Assembly: GCA_014925825.1 (NCBI GenBank)
Contig: JACGCK010000058.1
Span: forward strand, 124,001 to 188,000
Direction of reading: 5' to 3'
DNA length: 64,000 nt
DNA from: Pholiota molesta
Taxonomy: Eukaryota; Basidiomycota; Agaricomycetes; Agaricales; Strophariaceae
Each line of letters begins with the position of its first letter. The stretch's first letter is position 1. This document shows positions 35,989 through 46,599 of the stretch, piece after piece. A model generated the notes under the pieces. That model made no database searches. It saw only the letters and a list, made by a program, of their open reading frames with translations, and was not told the DNA's origin. A program made the position numbers and the translations under genes.

Positions 35989-37347
35989 GCGTGTTGGCGT
36001 TACGGGTTTTCGTTAGGACTTTGGATTTTATGAGTGGCACGTACTTACGATGTATTCAATCGCACATTGGGTATGTATATTCAGCTGGACGATTTGGACG
36101 TATTCACGATTTTTTTTACATACTTTTAATTATTTCTGATAGCTTAATGCCATCCTTTTGGACTTCTGAAGCCCTTGTCCTCATTTTTTTGTTGGTGACA
36201 AGCTAAACCAGAGTCTATGTTTTCGGCGGCGTTGAATCGGCGCGCTGTGCAACCACTGAATGAAGCACTGCATGCATCATGGCGCCCACCCTCATATTTA
36301 TATTTCCTTGACGACGACCTTGATATGTTTTCCATCTGTGTGCATCTTACAGCCTCCCAATCGCACCTGGATCTACTTATATACCTACAGGCTATAGGCC
36401 ACAAACCACAGCCCTCCTTCTACCCCATCTGATCACAGATATCTGATATGTGATGGTGGCGCTACGCCTCTCCGTGTGCGATCCCATGTGCGCCGTGTCG
36501 GTGGCCGGGTTGTTGGTGGGTTTTGAAGAGCGCGGGCGACGCGCACCCCCGTCGTGCTGCTGCAGATGCAGACTCTGGGTGGGTGCTCGCCGAGGAGAAG
36601 CTTTCGATGCTCGCCGATTTAAAAGTTTTCCCTGGGTGGTTAGTGGTTGGTACTTATAGATGATATAGGAGGGCTTTGCGGCCTACTTCAAATTCGGTTC
36701 GGGGTATTTATGCGCGCATGTGCGCGCATAGCAGAGCATCCATCCATCGCGGCGTTCGATCAATCCATACTTGCATCCGCGGACTGTGCGGTTTGATATT
36801 GGATAGCACTATGTACTTAGTAGTATGGTAGCGTGCAAATTTTATCAGATCGTGCATCGCGTTCCGGTGTTGCTGGTGATCTTGTGGATGATCTGGGTTC
36901 AGGTTCGGTAGAATGAACCAAGAAGTGTCTGCCAGCAGGACTCCCGAAAGTCCACTAAGAGGTATGTATGTTTCGACTCCGGCTAAGAGAGTCCAAAATC
37001 CGGCTCGGGGTAGTAGGTCTAGTGCACGAAACCCGGCCAGAATGGCTATGTATCGAGGATAGTTGTTGAATAAGTAATTCGGCCATGGACTGAGAACTTC
37101 TGAGCCCTTGAATACCACGAAATTTCCCCCAAGAAAAATGTGAAGGCGCCGCATACCATCTGACTTCGTTCGTGCTTCCAACTGGTTGGATGAAGCGCTC
37201 TGCATAGGTTGATTTCTGCTAGTTTCGAGCTTTTGAAGGGCCTGCAGATTTTTCCTTTTCCTTTTTATGCTTCGATAATACGGCCAAAATTCTCCCAAGT
37301 CCCGACAAACTCAAATTGACTATCGACCTCGCACATTGTAATGTCAC
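35989..37347. other. Intergenic up to the left end of the KDZ element
   Basis: No gene recognised. The region contains one copy of a dispersed repeat (36232-36465). A 196-codon minus-strand frame (36708-37298) borders the KDZ end but has no recognisable motif, so it is not called. The palindromic GCGCGCATGTGCGCGCA near 36712-36729 is notable. Confidence 0.45.
36232..36465 (+). repeat. Dispersed repeat B, copy 1
   Basis: This matches 53693-53903 in the same orientation: CGGCGCGCTGTGCAA, CCCACCCTC, GACCTTGATATGTTTTC, TGTGTGCAT, TACAGCCTCCCAATCGCA and TATCTGATATG are shared in order. I estimate about 75% similarity by eye. No coding capacity. The nature (old MITE, solo LTR fragment or flank duplication) is unknown. 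Confidence 0.65.
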
Positions 37348-38059
37348 AGTGTACCATATCATATGGGCCACCGACTGCTTACAATGTACCACATGGTACG
37401 GGGCCACCGATCGTCGGTGGCTCAGTGGGGTACGATAACTATAATAGGTAGCTTACAAATTATAACAGTGTAGTGTATCATATGTACCAATGCCCATCGG
37501 TGGCCCAGTAAGCACGGGCCCTAATGCCTAAATTCGGGCGTATGCCCCGGGGATGCGGCAGCGGCAGCAGCCACGGTGCCGATGCCTAATTGAACCGTCC
37601 GCAGGCTCATTCCATGGGAATATATATTCGGCAGCGACAGCAGCCCTGTTGTTGATGTGTATTCAATTTGTCTGCAGCCTATACAGCTTAGAATCTGATT
37701 AATAGACATGGCATTTTGGCTAAGTGGTCACGATCGAAAGGCTGTGAGTTAACGCTGGTGGGTCGGTCTACAAAGTCAATGGTTCAATTCTCCAGCATGG
37801 CAAAATTTCTGATAATGATAAAATTCTAACTGCCAGCCACCTTTATTGCAGGGCTCACAAACTATATCAACAACTCTTTTTGCCCCGGGGCCACCCAGCA
37901 AATAGCATCGGACGGCAATTGGTTCGGCATCGGACGGCAGTAGGTTAGGAACATGCAGGTTTGGCAATACAGAATGAAAGCAAATAATATTGGAATATAG
38001 CAGCAGCAGCAGATTTTCAATGACACATCTACATATTTCCATCCTCCGATGATACAAAC
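37348..38059 (+). repeat. Left terminal inverted repeat of the KDZ element
   Basis: This pairs with 50089-50779 on the opposite strand. The outer ~200 bp are clearly diverged from the mate but keep iterated TGTACCATATCATATGG...CCACCGA motifs (starting near 37348, 37382 and 37466). The inner ~500 bp, from about ATGCCCCGGGGATGCGGCAG onward, are nearly identical. It contains a tRNA-like segment. A diverged extra copy of the inner GATGCCTAAT...CCATGGGAA block lies just inside at ~38118-38171. Confidence 0.88.
37711..37802 (+). ncRNA. tRNA-like segment in the left TIR (degenerate)
   Basis: The segment has an A-box-like TGGCTAAGTGG (37717-37727), as in Ser/Leu-type tRNAs, and a B-box-like GGTTCAATTCT (37781-37791), correctly spaced for a class II tRNA, with GGCAT at the start and ATGGCA near the end. 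I cannot fold a canonical anticodon arm, and the T-stem is imperfect. It is perfectly conserved in the right TIR. It may be a decayed tRNA or an internal Pol III promoter. Confidence 0.35.
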
Positions 38060-38264
38060 CCTTTTTGCCTCTGTCACAGCTCACAGTACCCCATTGAACA
38101 CTTCATATGCTCTGCCGATGCCGCATGCCCGATGCCTAATCGATCTGTCTGCAGGTGGATTCCATGGGAAGAAATGCAATTTAGAAGTGCCCAGAGCAAG
38201 AAAAGCATAGATTGGGAGACACTGATGGTAATACAAGTACAGAAAAGCATAAAACTATGGGCCA

Positions 38265-40362
38265 TCAGTGTGAACTATAATCATCTTCAAATTGTTCCGC
38301 CCGAACATCAGCAAAATCAGCACCAGTATAAACATGCCTTCCAGACACCGAGTGGCCACGATTGGCCGACTTGGACCCATTGGCACTGGAACCGGCAGCA
38401 GCGGCAGAAGAAGCGGCATCGGCAGTGGGCAAACCACCATGCAAAAATAGCTGGGCAGCGGCAGCACCATTGGCGTAGTCAGAGGCATCTTCATCATATT
38501 CATTTGAAGGACAATAGGAGGAATAGGAGGATGTATCAGAGTCAGATGTGTCGTCTTCGTCATCTGCGAATATGGCGGCAGCAGCAGCGGTGGCTTCTAA
38601 TTCCTTGTGTGATCCTGCCTCGGACCCGGTGTCGGCATCGGACAGAAACATGTTGGCGGCGGCAGCAGCAGCATCCCCATCATCGGATCCTGCCTTGGAC
38701 CCACTGTCGGCATCGGACAGAAACATGTTGGCGGCGGCAGCAGCAGCATCCCCATCATCGGATCCTGCCTCGGACCCGGTGTCGGCATTGGACAGAAACA
38801 TGTTGGCGGCGGCAGCAGCAGCATCCCCATCATCAGATCCTGCCTCGGACCCGTCATCGGCATCGGACAGAAACATGTTGGCGGCGGCAGCAGCAGCATC
38901 CCCATCATCAGATCCTGCCTCGGACCCATCATCGGCATCGGACAGAAACATGTTGGCGGCGGCAGCAGCAGCATCCCCATCATCAGATCCTGCCTCGGAC
39001 CCATCATCGGCATCGGACAGAAACATGTTGGCGGCGGCAGCAGCAGCATCCCCATGGTCAGATCCTGCCTTTGACCCATTGTCGGCATCGGCAGCACCAA
39101 CCATGGAAAATTTTGGGGGGTTGGAAAAGTATTCGGGGTATTTCAAATTTGTCGATGGTGGTGGGGAATGTCCCTTGGAGTCCAATCCACTATACATGCC
39201 ATTTTCTGTAGGCAGGGATGGCTGTAAAGATGACTCAATTGTTTGTGTCGCGGTGCTGTCCTCCAATGAAGTATCATACCCAGACCGAACAACCTTCTCC
39301 CGAGTATGCTGAAGTCGTAGAACATCCCGGGTAGTTAGAGTTTCACCCCATGTCCACTTAAACGATGTGGGGGTAATGAGGTGATGCCCTTGAGAGCTGA
39401 CTGAGCATTATGGAGGACCTGTTGGCTTAACTGTGCAGCCCGTGTTCCATCATCGGGCCCGGTGCCAACGTTCGGTGCCGGCAATGTCGCACTGGTTTCT
39501 TTCAGGAGTGCTGCTTCATAGAGTTGGTGAAAACCAGCCACCCGGCGCATAGCACATGCACTGGAGGCGGTATGTGAGCTGCGCATTGCAGTAGCAAATG
39601 CTTTTAAATCCACCATATCGGCAGCCAGGCGGGTCGCAATTTGGCGGTAATGCTGACATCTGTCGCAGGTCAAACCGGCATCGGCACTCGGGGCCGAGCT
39701 TAGGCGTAGAGATGATGGAGATTTGATAGGATTGGAATGGGAGAGGGATGGAATTTGGGGTTTTGTGGGATCCACAAGGGGGGGAGTAGGTTTTGGGAGT
39801 CTTTTGAGCTCAAAGTCATGGTATTCAAGACATTCAATGACCGTCACAGTAGACATAAAATAGTGATCGTTTAGTTTTTTTTTATCAGCTGGCAAATTGG
39901 GCCCGGTCCACCATGGGAGATGGTATTTGATCGGGGCCGATGCCGATCTGTCGAGCTCAAGGATGCGAAGAAATTCAAGATCAAAAGTGAGCGGAAAGTC
40001 CCGTCGTCGAAGACCACCAAATGACTGTGCGAGTGAGCGTATAATGATTGGTATTTCAATCATAAACCCAACCGAAGTTGCGAACCCAACATGCGACAAG
40101 ACAAATTCCTACAAGACAATCAATATAATATACATATATTCTGAATAAGATTACAAACCAGTTCACAGCTCAGTGTTTGCTGCATCCATTTCTGTTGCCG
40201 AATATGTGCATTGACGATATGCCCAAGGGCCTGCCGAAAGCGGCCTTCTGCATACTTCAGCACATTTTTTGCCTGTTGGTGAGCTTGAATATGAGACCCA
40301 TGTTGAAGATCAAAGGGACTGAAGAGAGAGATCTTCTTTGACAACATTTGTGCTTCATCCAT
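38265..40362 (-). CDS. KDZ-element accessory protein with acidic Asp/Ala repeats
   Basis: Predicted start ATG at 40362: MDEAQMLSKKISLFSPFDLQ, then an intron (about 40150-40100) into EFVLSHVGFATSVGFMIEIP. This part contains CDRCQHYRQIATRLAADMVD, a possible zinc-binding pair followed by a helix. The frame closes at 39335. A second open frame, 39266-38265, has no good ATG of its own and is probably a 3' exon; a phase-0 junction (GTGAAA...TTCAG) would join the two, but the intron would be only 38 nt and the junction is unproven. The 3' part carries seven 25-residue units of the form SDADDGSEAGSDDGDA plus an Ala run and NMFL, then an acidic/Ser-rich tail. I do not recognise a family. Position next to the transposase suggests a transposition-related or chromatin role, which is inference only. 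Confidence 0.55.
38611..39100. repeat. 75-bp tandem repeat, seven units, inside the accessory gene
   Basis: Units start GATCCTGCC at 38611, 38686, 38761, 38836, 38911, 38986 and 39061, an exact 75-bp period. They encode 25-residue acidic/alanine repeats on the minus strand. Inter-unit differences are few, mostly in the CGG/CAT codons, so expansion is recent or the array is homogenised. The unit itself contains two TCGGCA motifs in most copies. Confidence 0.9.
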
Positions 40363-40424
40363 GATGGTGGTTAAGATGGAAAAGATAACAACAGCGATGC
40401 TCGATTTGATCAAAGATTACATAA

Positions 40425-43400
40425 TTACAGAGGAGATTCATAATCAGAATTTGCAAGCCTAAAAGATTGGTCCGAAATCAATGCAAGTTGATGCCACATG
40501 ACTTGTTTCCGATGTGCATATGCCGTGGCACCAGCTGAGAGTCTATCAGTGCCGATGTTGTTGATTGCCGACTTCCAGAAGTTACTTTTGTATAGTGAGT
40601 AGCGTACTGTCCATGACATTTCATAATGGATGAGCTGAACTTCTTCACGCCATCTATGGCATTGAGCACGTGCACGTAGCCAATGAATACGTTTAACTGA
40701 AATAGTAGCACAATAAGTGTGTCATCCCAAAAGCATATGAATTAAACCTACATTCTTTTACTGTGTCTGAGTCGGCATCGGGCATGTCGGCATCAGGTGC
40801 GACTAGAATGCGGCGGGTTACTGAATGCCATATCCATGGAAGTTTGATCCTCGTGGAGCCAGCAATATTTGGGTCATATATGGCAGTACTAGCTCTGAGG
40901 TCATCTTGTTTTAATTCACGGAATTGCTGCAGAGTGTTTGGTGTGGCACCGAGACGAACCATTCGGGATCGGCATCGCTTATAAACTTGGGCATGGAATG
41001 CCATAGCATGGTCAATGTTTTTGACCTTACTGCGTGCCCGAGTTACAATGTCCTGACTAGATGCTGGCCGAATGACGTCCGAATATTGGAATGATTTTTC
41101 GGCAATGAGGTCACGTAGGTGATTGAGATGGATCTTTGCCTGATTAACTCTGAGATTAAGCTCCACACGTTTATATTTATCATCTACCATCCCATCCGAT
41201 GGGAGGCAAAAGACATGTTTTTCCACTGGAGTGATGTCATCATCCGAAGCTGACTCGGCAGTTGTGTGTAATTTGGGCTCCCAGTTCTCCATGGAATCAT
41301 CACCCTCTGTGCTGATTATTCTTGCAACAGCAACACCAGCATCAGCCTGGTACCGCTGTAGTTGTGGGAGTAGTGTCGTTAACGACTTTCGGAGAGTCTC
41401 CACAATGTGGAGATCGGTATCACGGGGTGATTCGGCAAGCCTTTTCACTCGCTGCCGAATATCAATTCTAAACAAGAGGTTTAGTAATAATTGAATTATA
41501 TCAACAGTTACTTACTGTTTCTCTTCAATTGCTAGAGCAAAATCTACCCAGGCTTCAATTGCGGAAGGGGCCTTGCTGGGTGCCGAAGCTGGACGGTTGG
41601 CATCGGCAATCGTTCCTTTTGCTGCATAGAGGTCCATGACTTTCCGATCTTTTGTTCGATTTGCTTCCGCCATTTCAATGTCGGCCTGCCAGGTAGAGAC
41701 GGCAGGTGGACCAACTTCCATAGACAGCTTTTTAAAAGCTTTTGTAAAGTCTGCAAGTGTCACAGTGGATTCCTTGTACCGCTGGCAAAGGTAGTTGTGA
41801 ATATTGAGCATTTTTTTGTGGTTAGCATCGCAAGCATGGTCATCAAGTACTTCTTCCCGATGAGCTAATGTGGCTGTCCGAACGGTTGGAGATATTGAGT
41901 TCAAACTAGACCACATGGATTCCAGAATTTCACCACTGACAACACCGGCACCGGGAATGAATGATGTAGCAAATCGGAAAAAACACTCGTCCTTGTGTGC
42001 ATGAACATGGAATAAGCCGATCGCCCGATCCACTTCGAGTCCCTTCGGCAGCTTCTCTCCGATTCGGTCCGTCAGGTGCACAAAGTATTGACATGCAATA
42101 TCATAGATCATGAGAACACCTTGGTCAGGATCAACTCCAGTAGTCTTCAATGCCTGAAGTAAGGCATAATCAACATTCTTTTGTTGTTCACCTTTGAACA
42201 GATCAACAAGTGCATTCGGGGCATAGCAACCATGTCGGGCACATGCAATTGCCGCTTTCCCGGTTCGGTCGCATGAGTTAGACCCCAACAGTGCATTTGT
42301 AATAGCTCTGAACATGTTTTCACAATCTTCTTTCTGCAATGCCAGCAAACCATTAGCACAATGATACGGCATCGGCATGCGGCAGCACGCACTGTGAGTA
42401 ATTCCATTGCTGTCTTCAAAAACTCCGAGTATCCCTTTCGATTTGGCGCCATGCCACCACCATTGAGCAACCAAACATCTTTAAGGTCACTTTGATCACC
42501 TTGCCGGACATGATCTGCCTTGAAATTGCCATCGGCCACAAACACACGTTTGTAAACATATCTACAAAATTGTCAGAAGGGTGAAAGCCTCAGGTAAATC
42601 ACATACCTATTTGGGTCCGATTTCCAATCAACTGGGAGATTGATTCCTGGTTGAGGACAAGCTGGACAGTACGTAGCAAGTACTCCATCACTAATTCCCA
42701 TTGGATCCTTTCCTTTGACATTTGGCCATTGCCACTTTAGCTTCTTCATCCACCTCCATAAATGCGACATTCGGCGGAATTCATTGTATAGGTTCATCAC
42801 CTCAGCTGGTGCAATTGGGCTGCTTAAACGACGCAGCAATTGATAAAACTGATATGCTGAAGCCTTCAGTTCCAAGTTACACAATCGAAAGTAGTCCAGC
42901 AAAGGTGAAGTAAACAAGGTCCGAAAGGTGTGAAAGCTGGTCGGCACTAATCGGCAAGCAAGAAGGTCAAGCGGCACTTCATCACTGCCTCGGCATCGGC
43001 AACACACCATTGCCAAGTGATGAATGCCATTGGTATGGAGCACTCGAAGATAAGAATTGTTGAGGAAGTCAGTGCGGGGCATTTGAGATGGCCTAGGTGT
43101 CTCGGGTTCCTCCAAGTGTGGAACAGAAGTTTCTTCATCAAGGTATCTTGGCACCTCACTGACGTGTTCGGCAGTTTCATCAGGCACCTCACTGGCATCA
43201 TCTGGTTCGTTGAAAAACTCTGCATTGTTAGGGAGATCATCAGCATCAAAGTGTGAGCCCTGTTCCCGCAATTTCTGAAGATACTTTTCAAAGCGATTGT
43301 CCTCTTCATGATCGTCCTTTGTTTTAAGTTGTACAGGTGTATGTGGTAGGTCATCCATGGGATCATCCTCCCACCATTGTGGGTTCGGTGTGTTCGGGGC

Positions 43401-44170
43401 CGCGTGCATCGGGGCCGGTGCCGCACGACATAGTCCAATCCACTCGGCATGATCTTTACGTTCTTCTAGGGTCTCGAAGAATGATTTTTGTTGCTGGAGT
43501 GATGCACACTGAGATGTTCCCCTGTGATGGTATACCATTATATAAGTTCCAACCTCCCACAGCTCTGCCATGCGGAAATATGCCCCAGTCCACCGTTGAA
43601 TTTTGTGAAAAGGATTATCTTCGTGTTTGTGTCGCATACATCGACGACACAAAATTCGCCCGAGACTGCAATCGTTGCACCTCCACACACCCGTCATATC
43701 GGCCAGACAATCAGAACAGGTCATGTCACCACCCAGCAATGCTTCCCGACTCATCTGAGCTTCCATGAGAGAATCAATCCGCTCAACAAATTGCAGTATA
43801 TAATCCCCTTGAGTCTTGTATTGTAAATCTGTCAGTTGTATTATTTTACAATGCTCATTGACTCCTATATGCGCACCTTCTTCTTTGGCACATTAGAGCT
43901 AGATGTTGAATCTCCCATTTCATGATCATTTATAAATGAATCTGGTCTATCTTCCAAGGGGTTGGTGGCCGGTAGTGGGGTGCTTTCAGGAATTGATTTC
44001 GAAGGGGCATGGCTGGGAAATAGGGAAACCTTTTTTCGAACAGTTTTTTCCTTTCCAGTTTTTGTGAAGGTGGTAACCTTTTGAATTGCCACCACATTAG
44101 CTAAATCTGGGTCGTCTTCATATCGAATTTTTCTCTTGAGTCTCTTGGTCTGCTGGAGTCCAGGCTGCAT
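40425..44170 (-). CDS. KDZ transposase with CxC2-type cysteine cluster
   Basis: A large multi-exon gene of roughly 1,150 residues. The proposed first exon starts MQPGLQQTKRLKRKIRYEDD and ends PKKK; a phase-0 splice (GTGCGC...AAG) then gives TQGDYILQFVERIDSLMEAQ. The cysteine cluster follows: TCSDCLADMTGVWRCNDC, then ILCRRCMRHKHEDNPFH and WTGAYF, the CxC2 domain typical of KDZ transposases. The catalytic core, after short introns, has VFVADGNFKADHVRQGD (first Asp), AIACARHGCYAPNALVDLFK, GEQQKNVDYALLQAL, MIYDIACQYFVHL (second Asp) and GVVSGEILESMWSSLN (Glu). A helical C-terminus (IHWLRARAQCHRWREEVQLI) ends at TAA 40425. All checked junctions keep frame (42547/42570, ~42390, 41476-41512, ~40690-40745), so the enzyme looks intact. 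Only the first junction is doubtful. Confidence 0.85.
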
Positions 44171-44377
44171 GGTTATAATGAGGAATATGGGGTGGAAACA
44201 TGGGCATGTACAACTGTTCATGTCATCGGAATCAATCTTGCCTCATGTACAACCACTCATTGCCTCATGTACAACCACTCATGTTATCGGAATCGATCTT
44301 GCCTCATGTAACACATGTGTATATATATAGGATCACACAATAATATCACCGTTAATTCTAATCCCCCGACACCCATC
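44171..44377. promoter_or_regulatory. Divergent promoter region with short duplications
   Basis: This ~200-bp spacer separates the start codons of the transposase (minus) and the gene at 44378 (plus). It contains two copies of TTGCCTCATGTACAACCACTCAT-type units and two of ATCGGAATC(A/G)ATCTTGCCTC between about 44222 and 44312, then TATATATAGG near 44323 as a TATA candidate for the plus-strand gene. The nested direct repeats are a likely site of coordinated control or transposase binding; this is inference. Confidence 0.5.
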
Positions 44378-46398
44378 ATGGAATCTGAGCAACCCATTAC
44401 AATCGACAACATCACTGCTCGGCCAGATCGCCGCAAACGGTTCTATAACAGTATAGAGCGATCCATGATCGATCCATTCAAAGATGCATATATGAAAGCT
44501 AAGGATGCAGCAGAGCGACGTCATATTACAGTAAACAAAGTATTTCCACCATTGTTTACACACTGGGAGATGGTAGAGAAACGGCAGCTTGATGATGACG
44601 AAAGAAAGAAACGGATAGATGTGAGTGAAAATTCAGGATCGGCACTGGCAGCGGCATCGGCAATGCTTACTATATGCCCTAGGACTTGCTTGCATGGATT
44701 CGGAATAACTGGAGATTGAACTCAGATGAAACACTAGCTGCAAACTTTGTAGTCAAAAGCACAACTGTACTCTGGCTGCAAAGGCGAGACGAAGTATTTG
44801 AGGAGATTGCCACGCTTCTAGGTGTGCCAAAGGCTGACACATCAACCAAGGGATGGTTTGGGAAACGCATGGAGGCAATGGGTAATATACTAAACCGAAT
44901 GAGTGCTTCCGAGAAACAAGAGGTGGATGATGAAGCAGCAAGAATTTTGCGCGAAGGATATGACGATGATCAAAAACGCAGGTATGTGCCACTGCCGCTG
45001 CCGAATGAACATGTATTGATATTTGTTAAGATTGGCAAAGAAGTATGCCGCAGTGAGGATGAATACCATGGCAGTGAATCACTGGCTAGAAATGGGGTTG
45101 ATTAGCTTCTCTTTTGTAATAAGTGCAACCGAAACTGGCCAACTTGGTATTGAGATGTAAGTCATGCAAATGACATCTATTGCCGTACCATCCCTTACAC
45201 ACAATTGAAGTCATGACCAGATGGCTGAAATGATGGGGCTGACTGCTGAGTCATTTGAAACTAAATGGCCTGATGAAGTTCAACAAATGGAACGACTTTT
45301 AACCAATTACGTTCGGCATCTGCGTGGCCGAATCCCAGGAATACTCGATGCCAATGGTGATGCCGGTGCCGTGTTGCCAAATCCAACTGGACAAAAACCA
45401 GCACCAATCTTCGAAGTTAATAATGCAGGGTATCCCATTGTACCTGCCAATTTTGTGCCTGAAGATTCCAACAAATTGATTCTGGAAGACATGTTCCGAA
45501 GATATCTATCATTACACTATAGTGCGTCTACTTCCTGCTGTTAAGTATACTCATTAGTCAACTACTTGCTCCAGAGGTGGCAACAAATGGCCGAACCCAC
45601 CAAGTGCCATATGCCGATGTTACAAAGAATATGCGAACTTATATTGACAAGGAGTACCTGCCGAAGAAATTTGTCATCAAGGAACCACGAAGCATGAAAG
45701 TTGGTGATCTGAAAACTTTCTTTAAATTTGTATTGGACCGACAGCATACACAAGAAACAGCAAAGGTATTTCGGTATAGGAATGTGAGCTTGGGCCGCCC
45801 GAAGAAGATAATAACTGCATATGTAGTGAATGAGCCCGATGCCATGGATGAGCCCGATGCCGATGCCGATGCTGTCACTGCAGCAAAACAAAAGAAAAAG
45901 AACAAAAAGAAAAGGGGGCCCAAGTCAAAATCTAATGGAACATTGATGATGTTTGAGGTGAGGCAGATATGACTATGTCTAAGTGGCAGACTTACATTAT
46001 ATAAGAACCCAGCAAATGTGCCCCCAAAGCAAACTCCGATGCCGAATGAAACCTCTAATGAGTTGATTGATCCCCAACTATTGGAACCCACTGAAACCAA
46101 TGCCGATAATTGGAGTAGGACTCCAACGCCGATGCCGAATCTACATCGACCTCCCCATTCATTGCCAACACCTTCACCAACACCTGGCCCAAGTGATTCT
46201 AATGTGGGTGATTCCAGGATTGGAGGTCTCGGACCAAACCTACATATCTATGGGCAACACCTTGCAGTCCCAGTGCCACAGTATGGTCCACCATATGTTT
46301 TTCCCTCACCCGAGCAGATGTTGCCCCATCTTATTATACCCCCATCGGACATGGCATCAGGGCACAGTCAGGCCCGAAGACAGTCTAACAATAAATAA
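44378..46398 (+). CDS. KDZ-element conserved hypothetical protein (basic, Pro-rich tail)
   Basis: Six exons with good GT-AG junctions: MESEQPITIDNITARPDRRK; DLLAWIRNNWRLNSDETLAA; LAKKYAAVRMNTMAVNHW; HDQMAEMMGLTAESFETKWP; KVATNGRTHQVPYADVTKNM; and NPANVPPKQTPMPNETSNEL to TAA at 46396. The N-terminal half is charged and helical; the middle has FRYRNVSLGRPKKIITAYVV followed by an acidic DADADA run and a strongly basic KQKKKNKKKRGPKSKS stretch, a nuclear-localisation candidate. The C-terminus is Pro/Ser-rich. I do not recognise an enzymatic family; proteins of this general shape accompany KDZ transposases in mushrooms as far as I recall. A DNA-binding or nucleoprotein role is a guess from composition. 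Several TGCCGATGCCG runs fall in its exons and introns alike. Confidence 0.7.
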
Positions 46399-46599
46399 TT
46401 GAAGTCTTACCCAATGCCGATATTTAATGCCGAATATACATTGTGCTTTTGTTTGTCTTCATTATCTCAAGGGTAGACCAAAAAAGGGGGTGGTATTTAG
46501 AAACATCAAAGATGGATGTACTACATATGTTTCTATATACCGCAAGATGTAGTCCAACAATGTCCACAAAAAACGTCGTCCAAGAATGTCTGCACAAAA
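46399..46599. other. Convergent spacer inside the KDZ element
   Basis: A short AT-rich stretch between the 3' ends of two convergent element genes. It holds two TGCCGA motifs near 46415-46435 and presumably both polyadenylation regions. Confidence 0.5.

Noticed and set aside
36708..37298. 196-codon minus-strand frame beside the KDZ left end
   Set aside because: No recognisable domain, no conserved motif and no splice partners; it might be a chance frame.
38548..39312. Plus-strand 254-codon frame and other alternative frames across the 75-bp repeat array
   Set aside because: Any 75-bp in-frame repeat opens several frames; the minus-strand frame continues into non-repeat sequence of the neighbouring element genes' orientation, so it is preferred.
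42390..42470. Frameshift within the KDZ transposase core
   Set aside because: An intron with a GTGCGT donor, GCTAAT branch-like site and TTGCAG acceptor joins ELLT to KEDCENMF and keeps the catalytic region intact.
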